From assembly GCA_038496445.1 (NCBI GenBank), contig JALMLS010000353.1, positions 62,001-126,000 on the forward strand: a stretch of DNA of 64,000 nt, given 5' to 3'. Below, one piece after another: positions 1 to 10,335 of the stretch (its first letter is position 1; every line of letters starts with the position of its first letter). Origin of the DNA: Trichosphaerium sp. ATCC 40318 (Eukaryota > Discosea > Flabellinia > Trichosidae). The notes below the pieces were generated by a model, which made no database searches, was not told where the DNA came from, and worked only from the letters and a program-made list of their open reading frames with translations. The position numbers and the translations under genes are program-made.

Positions 1-3000
1 CTTAGCGAAGGCAAACTTGCACGACTGATCAATGATAGTTCCAGGCAAACTAAACCAAAAGTGTTAGGAATCAAGTTACATATTTTGTAGTACTCTTTTA
101 TGAGAAGCTCAACTTCTGGGTTAGCTTCAGAGTGCATCAAACGAGGATGCTGACAAATAGTCTTCATCAAGCTGATAGCAGACAAAGGCGAGTCTGTTTT
201 ATTTAAGGCCTAAAGAAAGTTCATTTTATTGTGTAAAGGGAGAAAAAAACAAGAAAGCTGCTTTTATACCTTTCGGACGGCTGGCATGTTTATAAACTTG
301 TTGTAAATAGAAATCTGACACTCAGTAAGTGTTAGCCATACAACAAGGTCATTCTTTCTTCCCTTGATGTTCAAGTTTTTCAACTAAAATAGAAAGTTAG
401 GCAAAGCACATCTATTCTCAAAGAAAAGACTTCGAATTTCTTACCTCACGCTTTTCACGACGTAAAAAGTATGGTGCAATTAGATTGCGTAGAGACTCCT
501 CCATTTTAAAACCAAGCTCCTTTTCAAAGGCTGTAGCTTTCTTATCGTGACTCTGTAAAGAAAATCATCAGACACAAAGATTTGCAAGCCATGACAAAAA
601 ATTCTTTTGGACGTACACGAATTATCTTGGTTTCGTACTCCCTTTTAAACGTACGATAATCACCCATCAAGGTACCATTACAAGCCCAGTCGAACAGCGC
701 CCATAATTCCTTTGAATATAAATCAGTAAAAGCCAAAAAACAGAAAAGAATCATCGTACCTTGTGGTTGTTCATAATTGGAGTACCAGTCAATAAAATTT
801 TATGTCTCGCTGGTACTTTTCTTAAAGCAATGGACCGTTTTTTCTTTGCGTCCTTGATGTTATGTCCTTCATCAAGAATAACATAATCCCACTTGAATTC
901 TTCATCATCACTATCAAGATATTTACCAGCAAGAAGATCGGTATTAGTGCGAACCATATCTAACATTGTTGTCAAGAGAAGAATAAAAAACAGAAAAAAA
1001 TAAGAAAAGTAAACGTACCGTAAGTGGTCAGTACAATACCACCTGATTGCATAATATCATGCACCATGCGCTTTCTTTGTAACTTTGTTTTGTCACTTAG
1101 AAGAGTTCCAAGGACAGGTTGACCCTTAGTAATAAGCCTACATTTAGTTAGAACAAAGATCTAGAAAAAACTTGATCTAACAAACTATAGCGTACCATTT
1201 ATCAAGTTCTTGCATCCAATTCAGCAACACTGACTTTGGCAATACTAATAGAACATTGAATGCGTAACCACATCCAAGAACACCATATAGAAAGGCAATA
1301 ACCTTAACAAGACATAAGTCAGACTCGAAAAATTAACAAAGTCTCTTTGCTACACACCTGTATTGTTTTTCCCAAACCCATATCATCGCCCATTATTCCT
1401 CCAGAATTCTTTAAATGGAGATCCCACAGGAATTTTACACCATCACGTTGATGCCTAAGAAACAGATCAGACTCAACAAACACGAAACAAACAAAAAGAG
1501 AAACTTACTTGTATAGTTTCTCGTAAATGCTCGCAGGTATACGAAACCTCTCCTCTCTGTTTGTAGCAAAAGGTCTCAACATATAGAACTTTGCAAGGTC
1601 ACCATTACGTTTTGTACGTATTGTCCTGAACCAAGAATTTTCAAGCTCCTTAGTGCAAGTCAAAAAAAAACTTAAAAAAAATTGAAGAAGAAAAATCTTT
1701 TTTTAAAGCACGCGGGCTAACATACCTCATATTCGGTGTTACCTTTCACACACCTACGTACAACGCGTTCGTTTGTTGGCGTCAATTTAGGCTTTAGTTT
1801 GCCATCAGGAGAACGCACAACATCAACGACTTGTTCAGTAGGCTTAGGAAACAATGAAGGATCGTCTTCAGGATCAGGTTGTGTTGTACCACAAATAGAA
1901 ACGCGTCTAGACTTACGCTTCTTAGGTGCAGGAGAAAGAAGCATATTAGGCTTGGGTAGGGATTGCTTCTGAGGTGAGGCGTTTGGTTTGTCCACAGGTT
2001 CAGCCATATCTTCATACTCGCTCTCTGGAAGAGCAGGTGGTGTGTACTGAGGGTGTGACTGCTTCTTAGGCGTGACAACAGGCATGCTAATATCAAGGTT
2101 ATCCAATTTCTCAGTAAGAGCTCCTACGCTCTCAGAGTCACTGCAAACAGCTTGCTCCTGGTCCTACCAACACTTTAGCATTGGCTTCAAAAAAAAGCTC
2201 AACTGAGCGAATGAACGTACCGCAGTGTCTCTTGGTTGGTCTTCAACGAAAGGAGCGTTATTTTCTTCCTCTGGGAACAAATCCGCCACCCATGATCGCT
2301 TTTCGTCCGTTTCTTCTTCACCAATTTGGATGGCTTCAGGTTGTTCATTTGTAGTCTCCTCAACAGCGCTTTGCTCATCTACGACTTCCATAGAATCTAC
2401 ATTCGAAGCTTCTACTTCCATTTCATCGCACTCGGGGTTGTTTTCTTCAACAGGTACTTCTAGTACTTCTTCAATCAATTCTTCTTCTATAGGCGATTCT
2501 TCGATTATATTATCATCTTCTTCAGTACTTTCTGGCTCTGTAGCAACATCTTCATTGTCGACGCGTTCTACATCAATCGGCTGGTCGCCTATTACTTCTG
2601 ATGGATGCTCAACCACTTCTTCGTTGGTAGAAGTTTCGTTGACGGAAGTGTCTTCATCTTCTTCAACTGGCTCCGAGTGAGAAGGTTCTGGGCTAACCTC
2701 TTGCTCCTTTCTCATTGCTTCTCGAAAAGGAGAGGGCCGCTGTGTGAAAAATAAGCGGGAAAACAACTTGTACTGCAAAAAAAACGTACAAAGACAGTAT
2801 CATCCTTAACAGGCTCTGGCCTTTCTTGTAGAGCAATTACGGTTGACGTTGTCTGTGAATTATCATCACTGTGTGTTGGTGTCTGTTCGTTTATTTCAGT
2901 TTCCTGCGAGTTCTCTGGAGTTGAACTAGAAGGTTACTCAGCGAAATGCACCGCGTGGCGACAAGAAAAACGAAAAGAAAAATCTGACAGATACAAGGAG

Positions 3001-3605
3001 CTTTTGAAAGTATGATTACTACACGTACGTCGCAACAGGGTCTAAGTGCTCAAGAGATTCGTTAGCTGTATCAACATTTTCTTTGTCCTCCTCTAGTTCA
3101 TCCTCTGTCTTTGTAAACACTTTGATGGCTAAAGGCTTTGGCTGCTTTCTTGACGTGTCACTCGCCCTGATGATCGCAAAGTAAGAAGAGAATAAAGTTC
3201 TGCGTGTCACTTACTTCTTTTTGGGTTTAGGTTGTGAACCAGATAACAAAGCGGCGTATTGCGGCAAAGAAGTCTGAGATTTTGCCTTTTTCTGTTTTCT
3301 GTACTTTATCTATAAACAAGGCGTTGGAATGAGCTCTGGGCATACAGTTAGCGTACCCGAAGCTGTTTAAGCTTCGCTTGTAGCTTGTCACTTGGTTTAA
3401 TAGCTCCTGCCTTTCGTAGCGCGCGAATAGCTTTGTCGAACCTCTGTTCTGCTTCGTATGCTTTAGACATAACAACAAAGTCTGTGTAAGCTTTTCGTTT
3501 TGCTTTCGTTAGTTTTGTTGTAGCTTCATTATTTACATTAGTGCTAACTGGTGTTAACACTGTTGGTCTTGAAAAGAGCCTCCTGACTCGTTTTGGAGAA
3601 CTCAT
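1..3605 (-). CDS. ERCC6L: ERCC6L/PICH-like SNF2 DNA translocase, N-terminal part (gene runs off the left edge)
   Basis: Known family role: PICH-type SNF2 ATPase that binds stretched DNA such as anaphase bridges. Seen: the ATG at 3605 opens a TPR-like helical segment (3605-3218, ending near PSDKLQAKLKQL) like the N-terminal TPR of ERCC6L. A long acidic, Glu/Ser-rich insert follows (about 2780-1720), then the SNF2 core. Helicase motif II is the exon with DYVILDEGHNIK (about 960-780), followed by LLTGTPIMNN. The next exon has LFDWACNGTLMGDYRTFK, the ERCC6L-type sequence (about 710-600). About ten introns of 45-70 bp interrupt it, several with GTACG donors. The helicase C-terminal lobe lies largely outside the window. 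The family match is strong; intron edges in the acidic part are uncertain, and the acidic region is longer than I would expect for a minimal translocase. Confidence 0.85.
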
Positions 3606-4024
3606 TGTTTAGACAATCATATAGCTCTGGGGATAATGATGAGTATAGTAATATTCGCCACAGAGGTGTTGTCACGGTGAAAATTAAAACCGTTGCTTAT
3701 TTAAATGTTCGCGCGGGAAAATCAAATGCTGTGAACGTCACAAATAAGTGTGGTTCCGTTTGGGTATACAACCGAGTAATTAACGGCGTTTAAACAAACT
3801 GCAATTCAAATACAGACTTAATGCCTTCTAAGTCGTATCAACGCAAAACACATCAATATCACAATGAACGCAACATCTCATGTTAGCGCCCATAACGCTA
3901 TATACTATTCCGTAGTATTTCGTTCTGATTTAATTTCTTGCTTTGCGGTCTAGTGCCTGCGCTCACTGCACAGTACCAAAAGGTACCAACTAGCTCTAAT
4001 TTTTGTTTTCTCTGTTTCTTTTTC

Positions 4025-4107
4025 TTTATGATGAGTAAAAAGTAACCCTTACGCTGTTTATCGGAAGGATCGTGTCGATAAACACCTTTTAATGACTATC
4101 CTGAAAC
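4025..4107 (+). ncRNA. C/D-box snoRNA-like gene, copy 1
   Basis: Box C ATGATGA is at 4028-4034 and box D CTGA at 4101-4104, 77 bp from box to box. A perfect 9 bp internal stem (TGTTTATCG pairing with CGATAAACA) encloses a 12-nt loop. The terminal stem outside the boxes is weak in this copy (TTT/AAA). A short T run follows box D. The near-exact repeat of this unit at 4267 and 4731 argues for function in the RNA. The guide target is not identified. It could instead be another small structured RNA. Confidence 0.6.
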
Positions 4108-4262
4108 TTTTTCTCTTCTATTTCCTTCGAACCATTTTTCTATTGGCCTGCCGCTTACTTTAATACGCTAGCTCAATAACGATGGTAAATACATTAAACT
4201 CCACTAAGCAACCTGACACGATAACGTACGAAAACTTTTCGTTTTTTCTGTTTCTCAAAGTA

Positions 4263-4347
4263 GCCTATGATGAGTAAAAAGTAACCCTTACGCTGTTTAT
4301 CGGAAGGACCGTGTCGATAAACACCTTCAAATGACTATCCTGAGGCC
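4263..4347 (+). ncRNA. C/D-box snoRNA-like gene, copy 2
   Basis: Box C is at 4267-4273 and box D at 4340-4343. The same 9 bp internal hairpin is present, with a T-to-C change in its loop. The terminal stem is better here: GCCT before box C can pair with AGGC overlapping the end of box D. Seven T residues follow immediately, which would suit a Pol III-type terminator. Upstream flank shares a TTTCTGTTTCT-like stretch with copy 1 only. Confidence 0.6.
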
Positions 4348-4726
4348 TTTTTTTGTTTTATTCTTTTCTGCTTAATTTTACAAGCTTCGGTTTGTTAATT
4401 GTCTACTTTAGGATTTGGGCTTGCTCCTGACCTGCTATTATATGTTTTCTTACAGGTATACAGTAGTATACACCTGTAGAGGCACCTACTAGTCACAAAC
4501 AAGCTCAAGGATGATAACACCAAAAGAAAAGTTGATAGCTTTCCTTTTTGCCTTCCTTTATGACAACAGTGACGAAAGAAGCTTTGATTTATTACCTATC
4601 ACTGCGCTTTCACATTCGTGTATTAGATACACCCACTGTAACGTCCTGCTTGAAAGTACAAGACGACATGACATTTTTTTGTAGCGTACGTACTTTTTTT
4701 GGTTTTTGGTTTTTCTTGAATTTATG

Positions 4727-4813
4727 GCCTATGATGAATAAAAAGTAACCCTTACGCTGTTTATCGGAAGGATCGTGTCGATAAACACCTTTTAATAGAC
4801 TATCCTGAGGCTT
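4727..4813 (+). ncRNA. C/D-box snoRNA-like gene, copy 3
   Basis: Box C is at 4731-4737 and box D at 4805-4808 (78 bp, one extra base near the 3' end). The GCCT/AGGC terminal stem and the 9 bp internal hairpin are retained. The few changes from the other copies lie outside the boxes and the hairpin stem. T runs occur upstream and a run of eight T lies about 30 bp downstream. Confidence 0.6.
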
Positions 4814-5042
4814 TTCAAATGAAAAAAAAGACTTTTTTTTGAAGATACAAGTGACACGTTTTGACACCTACATAGGAATACTACTTGTAAGCGACAGATA
4901 TTTATTATGTGTTAATATCATTTACACAATGCGATTGCAAGAGTTGATTCAGCAATGTTATTAATAATAAACGTTTATTTTAATCATAACTGCGTTTGTT
5001 GGTTTGTTTTTCTTTGTTCGGAGCGCCACTGTTTGTTTTATT

Positions 5043-5988
5043 TTATTTCATTCTTGCTGTTGAGTTTGCTCTTTGAAACTCTGGGTCAAAATCGATCAGA
5101 ATCACCGTCCTTGGAAACTGCTTGTCAGGCACTTTCTGTATCCTAGTATCGACAACAGCACTCTAGTTCATCATTGATTAAAAACAAAGATTATGTCATT
5201 CTAAAGAAAATTTACGCACAAACTCTGCAGCGTCCAGAAGTCCTTGAACTATCCCACCAACGAATGATGCACAATTAAGACCTATTCGGTAATGTTGACC
5301 TCAAAGACCAAAATATTGAAACAAGCTAACCTGTAAGATCCTTGGGTACAGAGATGTACTCAGTAACTATTGGTTCGTCATCAATAATCATATCTAGATG
5401 AAGGTTAATTTGATTTATCTTAATCTAACTCTGAAAGTGTTTGCTGTACAGTTGAGACGTACACTGCACATCCTTGGTAGCGCTTGAACGCAAATCAGTC
5501 GCCGCTCGGCCGAATAAAACTTTCCAAACCTTACAATAAGAGTTAGTACATAAACAAGTATTTTTCAAAGCGTATAGGTACCGTGTTTTGTATCCAGTAA
5601 AGAATACGTTTAATGTCAACCTCACGTTTGCTTACTTTATCTTTCCAATTGAAATACTCCATAAGTCGCATACCCATAGCGTGTCCTAGGTCTACAAGCC
5701 TGTAGTTTATTATTAACGAAAAAAAACACGTGGATGCGAATATTTTACAAAAAGTCGCTAGTGTACATTACCTGCGTTGTAAGTCCCTTACTCTAGTTAC
5801 TTTTCTTTGAGAGTATTGTATATAACCCAAAAATAATAATGAGAAAGAGCTCAGGCATACCTAATGCTTCATATGAGCTTTTCTATTTACATTTGCCTAT
5901 TCCCTTTGAATTTGACTACCTCTTTTTTACCACGTGACAGAGACCTGTCTAGTATGTTTGCTGTCTTGTTTCTGGATCGCTTAGACAT
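5043..5988 (-). CDS. TRAPPC5: TRAPPC5 / Trs31, trafficking protein particle subunit
   Basis: Small core subunit of the TRAPP tethering/GEF complexes that act on Rab1/Ypt1 in ER-Golgi and Golgi traffic. Seen in order: start MSKRSRNKTANILDRSL at 5988, matching the Trs31 N-terminus; then an exon with GHAMGMRLMEYF; VWKVLFGRAATDL near 5520; EPIVTEYISVPKDL near 5370; and LNCASFVGGIVQGLLDAAEF near 5270, the TRAPP signature. The last exon contains FPRTVILIDFDPEF and ends at TAA 5043-5045. About five short introns. Length of roughly 190-200 residues fits the family. A CACGTG lies inside the first exon. Identification is firm; exact exon joins are estimated. Confidence 0.9.
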
Positions 5989-6099
5989 ACTACGCAATCG
6001 TACAACTGTTTACTGGAATGTGAAAAAAGTTTAAAGCTAACTTAGCGATCGTCGTTATTATTTGAATCAATCTTGACTCTGCAAATACTCACAAGCCTC

Positions 6100-6375
6100 A
6101 TGTCACGTAGTGCGTCCACTATTGTGTTGTAGTAGTCCTTTGAGGCGCCTTTTCGCGTTTTGTCACTTACATTTGTTTTAGAGCGTAAGGTAACCCATTC
6201 GGAATTGATTACGCGTATAGAGAAGTTTAAAGAACACTTATGCGAGAAATCGGCACACTGTGTCGAAAGCGTGGGTGCAGCGATGAGTTTAGACACAAAC
6301 GACCTTGATGCACTCATTGAAGCCATTGGCGAACGCACAGATACACGTACGTATCTTCCAACTGCTCAAGATTGA
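6100..6375 (+). CDS. Small two-exon protein, function unknown (about 66 aa)
   Basis: ATG at 6100 gives a 7-nt first exon (to 6106, donor C|GTAGTG), acceptor TTTTAG ending at 6181, and exon 2 from 6182 to a TGA at 6375. The joined length is 201 nt, in frame. The predicted product is charged and helical (SELITRIEKFKEHLCEK early, LDALIEAIGERTD late) with no membrane segment. It is divergent from TRAPPC5 with only about 110 bp between starts, so the two may share a promoter. I do not recognise a family. An overlapping minus-strand ORF exists; the plus-strand reading is preferred because it splices cleanly. Confidence 0.35.
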
Positions 6376-7305
6376 AAATTTTGCAACGACGTTTTAAAGT
6401 TGTTTATTTGGTTGCAAAATATACGTTCATTGTTACTTCCCTTCATATATCCACACACGTGTTTTTTTTTTGGACTTTTTATCAATCAAAAACGCAGTAT
6501 TGCTTTAGGCCTCTGAAATGGCACAATATGCTCGTTGTTGTGCCCCTCCCTACATTTCTCGTTTTTTGCACTCACAAAGCTAGTTTTTTGTTTTCTACTT
6601 GTGTTATTCACTTTTTTATTCGTAGAAAATCTATTAAAAAAGAGTAATGTGGCTCTGCAAAAGCAAGGCAAACAGCTTGGAGCACAAGGCAAGCTAGCGA
6701 CTAAAAATCAGATGGTGTGGTGTATATTATCATTGAAATTCCCAGGTACTATCATAAATCAGACCTCAGAAAGCAAAAAACTAAAACAAAACGACTGTCC
6801 TGAAGTCAAATTATTTTGTTAAATCAAATGGAAAATATGTACGTTAACAACCTTTTACCCAATTCTTTTTTTTTACATAAGTTTAACTTATCGGTTACCT
6901 AGATCTTGTATAAAAATTTAGAAAGTTGATTGGTACCGCCAACTATCTACAACCGTTGTATCATAATGTAAAAAAAACTACAAAAAGTAAAAATAAAAAA
7001 AAAAACTTGTACATACAATTCAGTATCCTGTTCAATTGATAGATCATTACTGTGAACCAGTATAATTCATTCTCACTTTTCAGAGGGCGTACGAGTGACT
7101 CAATTACATATAGGTGTTCTATTCTTACATGGGAAAGAAGTCAAACGGGAATATAAAGAAAAATAAATTTCCAACCAAAACAATCCAATGTGCACATCAA
7201 CACAAGACTAGCGGCCTTGTTGGTTGTATTTATAAGTTATTGCAACACTTCGAAAAGATCAATGAGCTAGTACTGTTGCAGATGGTGAGATATCTTAATT
7301 CAATT
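6376..7305. other. Intergenic, no supported gene
   Basis: T-rich tract with short ORFs on both strands that lack convincing starts or composition. Nothing identifiable up to the LINE insertion. Confidence 0.4.
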
Positions 7306-7320
7306 TAATCGGAATTGGTC
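7306..7320 (+). repeat. Target-site duplication, left copy (15 bp)
   Basis: TAATCGGAATTGGTC directly before the LINE fragment; the same 15 bp recur at 7910-7924. Confidence 0.75.
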
Positions 7321-7909
7321 AGTCCTTCTGGACAAATCTTCCTCTATTACGTGATCTGGCTCATCGTGCTATCATCCGCACACTTAAATGCTCTTACAAT
7401 ACCCCACTAATCACTATTACTTGGATCTTATTCAAATCTCCTCCGGCTACCCTAGCCACTATCCTGTGTGCTGCTGAAAGGCTTGCATACCCATACACTC
7501 CATTTACACTATACAACTTGGCTAATCTTAAACCTAAACATCAAGTCGAATTCTTAGTCTTATTACGCATGGTATGGCTTGAGTACAATAACATACATCA
7601 CGGTAGTAGCATGTGCTCCCGACAACAATTCCTCCACAAGTTTAAACACGAGCGCCTACAGGCGTTTCTTAAGTCAAACATTATTCCGAACTTTCTACAA
7701 ACCTGGTCAGCTTTTTCAGCTTGACACGATCATTCTCAGGGCGGTTGGGTCACACCCACACAATTACGGTCCTAGTAGGAGGCGTCCTGCTCTTCCCGCG
7801 TTGAGAGCGGTAGGTGCAACTCCTATGTAAACCCTTGGCTAGCCCCAATGTACGCTAGCCTGCGATTGGGTCGTTCAGTGCAAAGCAGACAAATAAAAGT
7901 AAAGTAAAG
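7321..7909 (+). mobile_element. 5'-truncated non-LTR (LINE) retrotransposon, 3' end only
   Basis: A 589 bp insert, visibly richer in G+C than its surroundings, flanked by a 15 bp direct repeat. It opens mid-ORF and stays in one frame to a TGA at 7722-7724, about 134 codons. The end resembles the C-terminal part of LINE reverse-transcriptase ORFs (helical stretch with VWLEYNN). A 3' UTR of about 185 bp follows, with a CCCAAT/ATTGGG hairpin (7844-7849 with 7865-7870) just before a short tandem tail of AAAGT units. 5' truncation, short-repeat tail and TSD are the classic marks of target-primed reverse transcription. The clade (for example CR1/L2/I-like) cannot be assigned from so little. Confidence 0.75.
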
Positions 7910-7924
7910 TAATCGGAATTGGTC
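7910..7924 (+). repeat. Target-site duplication, right copy (15 bp)
   Basis: TAATCGGAATTGGTC after the AAAGT tail. The first TAA overlaps the tail repeat, so the true duplication could be 12-15 bp. Confidence 0.75.
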
Positions 7925-8013
7925 TCCATTTAGTGGTTGCTCATTCACGTAATTTCACTTGTTTCTTAGCTGACTATGTTAAGCTTGTATCTTAAACAAT
8001 CTCAGCTTCACCA

Positions 8014-8509
8014 ATGTTGCTTAGGTTCCTCGCTTTAGCGGTACTCTTAACTACTTCGTATTGCCAAAGTAACGATGTAAGTAAACTAATAATGATCGTA
8101 TCTTGTCAGTTGAACTTATGTACTATTAGCTCGCTTTATGGCCAATGACCACCCCATTTCCAATGGGTCCTCCGGTGTATAGCGTTGATCCTTCTTTTGA
8201 GGCCTCCGGAGTTACTGCTGATGCGTCAGAAAGTCTAGTAGACGTTATGGCCACTCCAGACCTTACCGACAGCTGCATACAAGCACGTATTTGTCATCGT
8301 AAGTAACGAACACTAACAACCTCAAAAAATAGTCGGGAGCCTTCCTTGCGGATACTACGGATACAAACGCAAAATTCGAATTTACGTTTACCAGCACCGA
8401 ATATGAGGGACCGGGCCAAGCGAGGTACTTAATTCGAGGTCTGAGACGACACGAATGCCACAATAACAACAATTTTTCTTTGCTTGATTTTTATGCTGCT
8501 AGATCTTAA
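8014..8509 (+). CDS. Small secreted protein, function unknown (three exons)
   Basis: Exons 8014-8076, 8130-8298 and 8340-8509 join in frame to about 133 residues ending at TAA. Exon 1 is a clear signal peptide (MLLRFLALAVLLTTSYCQ). Both introns are short (53 and 41 bp) with GTAAGT donors, and the second contains CACTAAC. The mature part is Pro/Asp-rich near its start and ends with an Asn run; Cys pairs are few. Alternative acceptor TAG at 8332 would give an early stop, so the acceptor at 8339 is preferred. No family recognised. The next gene downstream is similarly small and may be related only by position. Confidence 0.5.
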
Positions 8510-8622
8510 CCCTTTTTCACGTGATTTTGTTACAACCAAAATTATTCGCGTCACCTTCCGTTTTTTTTTCATTGGCTCATTTTTCTCGGACATCTATTTA
8601 ACTTCGTATGTGTAGAGTTACC

Positions 8623-8973
8623 ATGTCAGCTACTGAAGCTGCAAGCTATCGAATATATAAAGGAGATGACCTATGGCCTTTTGTTGAAAATACCCACGTA
8701 ACCCAAGGGCCTGGAGCGATAACAGTTACTCTCGATTTTCCAGTAACTCTTAACACGCCAATTACTATATCTATTCAACCTTTTGGTAAGTGAAAAAAAC
8801 CCCAACTCAACGCAACTTTACACCCTTGTTATTCGGTTCTTTGTGTTAATTGTTGACTTTGATTGTTTTCAGGTGCTGCTTTAGTTGGCAATACTCCAAC
8901 TGTTTGCTTTGAAAGTGCTTTTGAAGTTGTCATACCTTGTACCAGAAGAATTACGAGTGTTAGCTGGACCTAA
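8623..8973 (+). CDS. Small two-exon protein, function unknown
   Basis: Exon 8623-8785 (GTAAGT donor) joins 8873-8973 after a TTTTCAG acceptor, giving about 87 residues. An upstream in-frame ATG at 8608 would add five residues. The sequence is beta-rich (AITVTLDFPVTLNTPITISI) with two Cys in the second exon, and has no signal peptide in this model. An AATAAA polyadenylation signal lies at 9001, about 30 bp after the stop. No family recognised. Confidence 0.45.
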
Positions 8974-9438
8974 ATAGAACGTATCACTGAGGAATGTTCA
9001 AATAAAACCCTCTATTGGTATCAACTGCAATGTCTCATTACGACTTTGATTTGATAAATTGATTTTCTGTATTCCTAATTTTGGCATCCTTTTTTTTTTC
9101 AGACAAGGTGACTGCAGCTGTCTGGTGTCTTCAGCGTTTTCAACTTTGTCTTGTTTAGATAAAGGGCATAAACTTGAGCTATCAGAAAACCAAGTGGTTT
9201 TATTTGGTATCTATCGAATGACCATTCATGTGGCAAAGCTCGCTCTTTTTGTACATCTCAACAAGCGCACTTTGAGCAAAAAACAGGAAAGGGTACAATT
9301 ACTCTTTAGACTTTAATTTCATTCGTTCCAGTGCTTTGGTTGCACAGTACTGTATTGAGAACAGTACAAAAAAACGTGGATGCTCAGGAAAGTCCTTAAC
9401 TAAATCAGCAAGAAGAGGGAGGAATATATCCTATTTAT
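8974..9438. other. Convergent intergenic region
   Basis: Holds the AATAAA of the plus-strand gene at 9001 and the 3' flank of the minus-strand gene. An 85-codon open frame (9059-9316) starts without ATG and follows a T-rich AG; no support for it as an exon. Confidence 0.4.
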
Positions 9439-10335
9439 TTAAGCAGTACAGCCACAATTCCCGTTATTCGTGAGGATCACATTAGGACTAGCACCATCGC
9501 CATCAATAGAAGCATCACCGTTGTAGCAAAAATGAAAACCGTTGTAAACATAGAACCTTGTAAAACGCCATCCGTCATTACTGAAATTCCTTACTTCAAG
9601 ACTGGAAAAGGTTCGAAGAGGGTCTTTTACTGGAGCTGTAATAAAGAAATGATCAACAGCGCCTCGTTTAAAGTCATCTACACGTGTGTCATCAAGGTTG
9701 GTACTCCATGATGATGTTGAACCGTCTGTGTAGACATATCTGTATCTGATAGCACCATCTGTTTCAGCATAACCAGCTGTACTTGTTGTTGTCATTACAA
9801 AAGTACCTTCGGTGTCAGTATTTGGCGGAGGAGGTGTTGTAGGTGGTTGTGTCGTTGGAGGCAACGTGGTAGGAGGTACCGTTGTTGGAGGGAGCGTTGT
9901 TGGTAGGATTGTTGGCGGTTGAGTTGTTGGCGGTTGAGTTGTTGGTGGTCGAACTTTTTGTACAATATCTCCAGCCTCAAAACCAGGAATAGTAGGGCAT
10001 GAGGTACTGAAAAACAAGTTACAGATATAGTTTTGGTAGCTTTTGTAGTATCCACAACGAGAATCGTCATCACACAGTTGTTGGCATTCAGCTTTTGTAA
10101 CAGATTTATCTGCAGGGAAAGTACAGTCTCCGGGACCTCCCGCCCAGGCGCAATGGGTTACAGTTGAACCAGGGAGGTCTCCATTGCAGTACACAAACTC
10201 TCCGCCCCACATATCTTTGCGACATGCGGAACACTCTAGCGTTGTTCCAAAAGCGATTGTGTTGTAAGTATTACAACAAACTATTGATATTAAAGTAATA
10301 TTGACTATAAAGAGGGTCACTGAGGTACGTGTCAT
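9439..10335 (-). CDS. Secreted PAN-like / Thr-Pro mucin linker / PLAT-like protein
   Basis: A single exon of 298 codons, unusual here. An N-terminal signal peptide (about residues 1-22) is followed by a Cys-rich module of about 110 residues (Cys near CSACRKDMWGG, ECQQLCDDDSRCGYY, NLFFSTSCP) that looks like a PAN/Apple-type disulphide domain. About 45 residues of TTQPPTT/TLPPTT-type repeats follow, a likely O-glycosylated stalk. The C-terminal region (FERG-like DDFKRGAVDHFFI, then SSLEVRNFSNDGWRFTRFYV) resembles a PLAT/LH2 beta-sandwich. No membrane anchor, so probably extracellular. The linker is encoded by near-identical 12-15 bp repeats, so allele length may vary. Domain calls are from pattern only. 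Confidence 0.75.
   Translation of the reverse strand: MTRTSVTLFIVNITLISIVCCNTYNTIAFGTTLECSACRKDMWGGEFVYCNGDLPGSTVTHCAWAGGPGDCTFPADKSVTKAECQQLCDDDSRCGYYKSYQNYICNLFFSTSCPTIPGFEAGDIVQKVRPPTTQPPTTQPPTILPTTLPPTTVPPTTLPPTTQPPTTPPPPNTDTEGTFVMTTTSTAGYAETDGAIRYRYVYTDGSTSSWSTNLDDTRVDDFKRGAVDHFFITAPVKDPLRTFSSLEVRNFSNDGWRFTRFYVYNGFHFCYNGDASIDGDGASPNVILTNNGNCGCTA

Larger units (their letters stand above)
3606..5042. other. Intergenic region carrying three snoRNA-like repeats
   Basis: Between the PICH start (-) and the TRAPPC5 stop (-). No supportable protein gene is seen; the ORFs here are short and T-rich. The notable content is a 77-78 bp unit repeated three times (C boxes at 4028, 4267 and 4731) and separated by unrelated sequence. 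Poly-T runs follow the units. Confidence 0.6.

Noticed and set aside
2225..2680. Ser-rich 151-codon plus-strand ORF
   Set aside because: It is the antisense of the acidic Glu-rich exon of the PICH-like gene; composition is a mirror effect.
6042..6338. 98-codon minus-strand ORF upstream of TRAPPC5
   Set aside because: Overlaps the better-spliced plus-strand small gene, and no intron or family support was seen.
7114..7308. 64-codon plus-strand ORF ending at the LINE target site
   Set aside because: Low-complexity Lys/Asn-rich start, its stop lies in the duplication, and no continuation is seen beyond the insertion.
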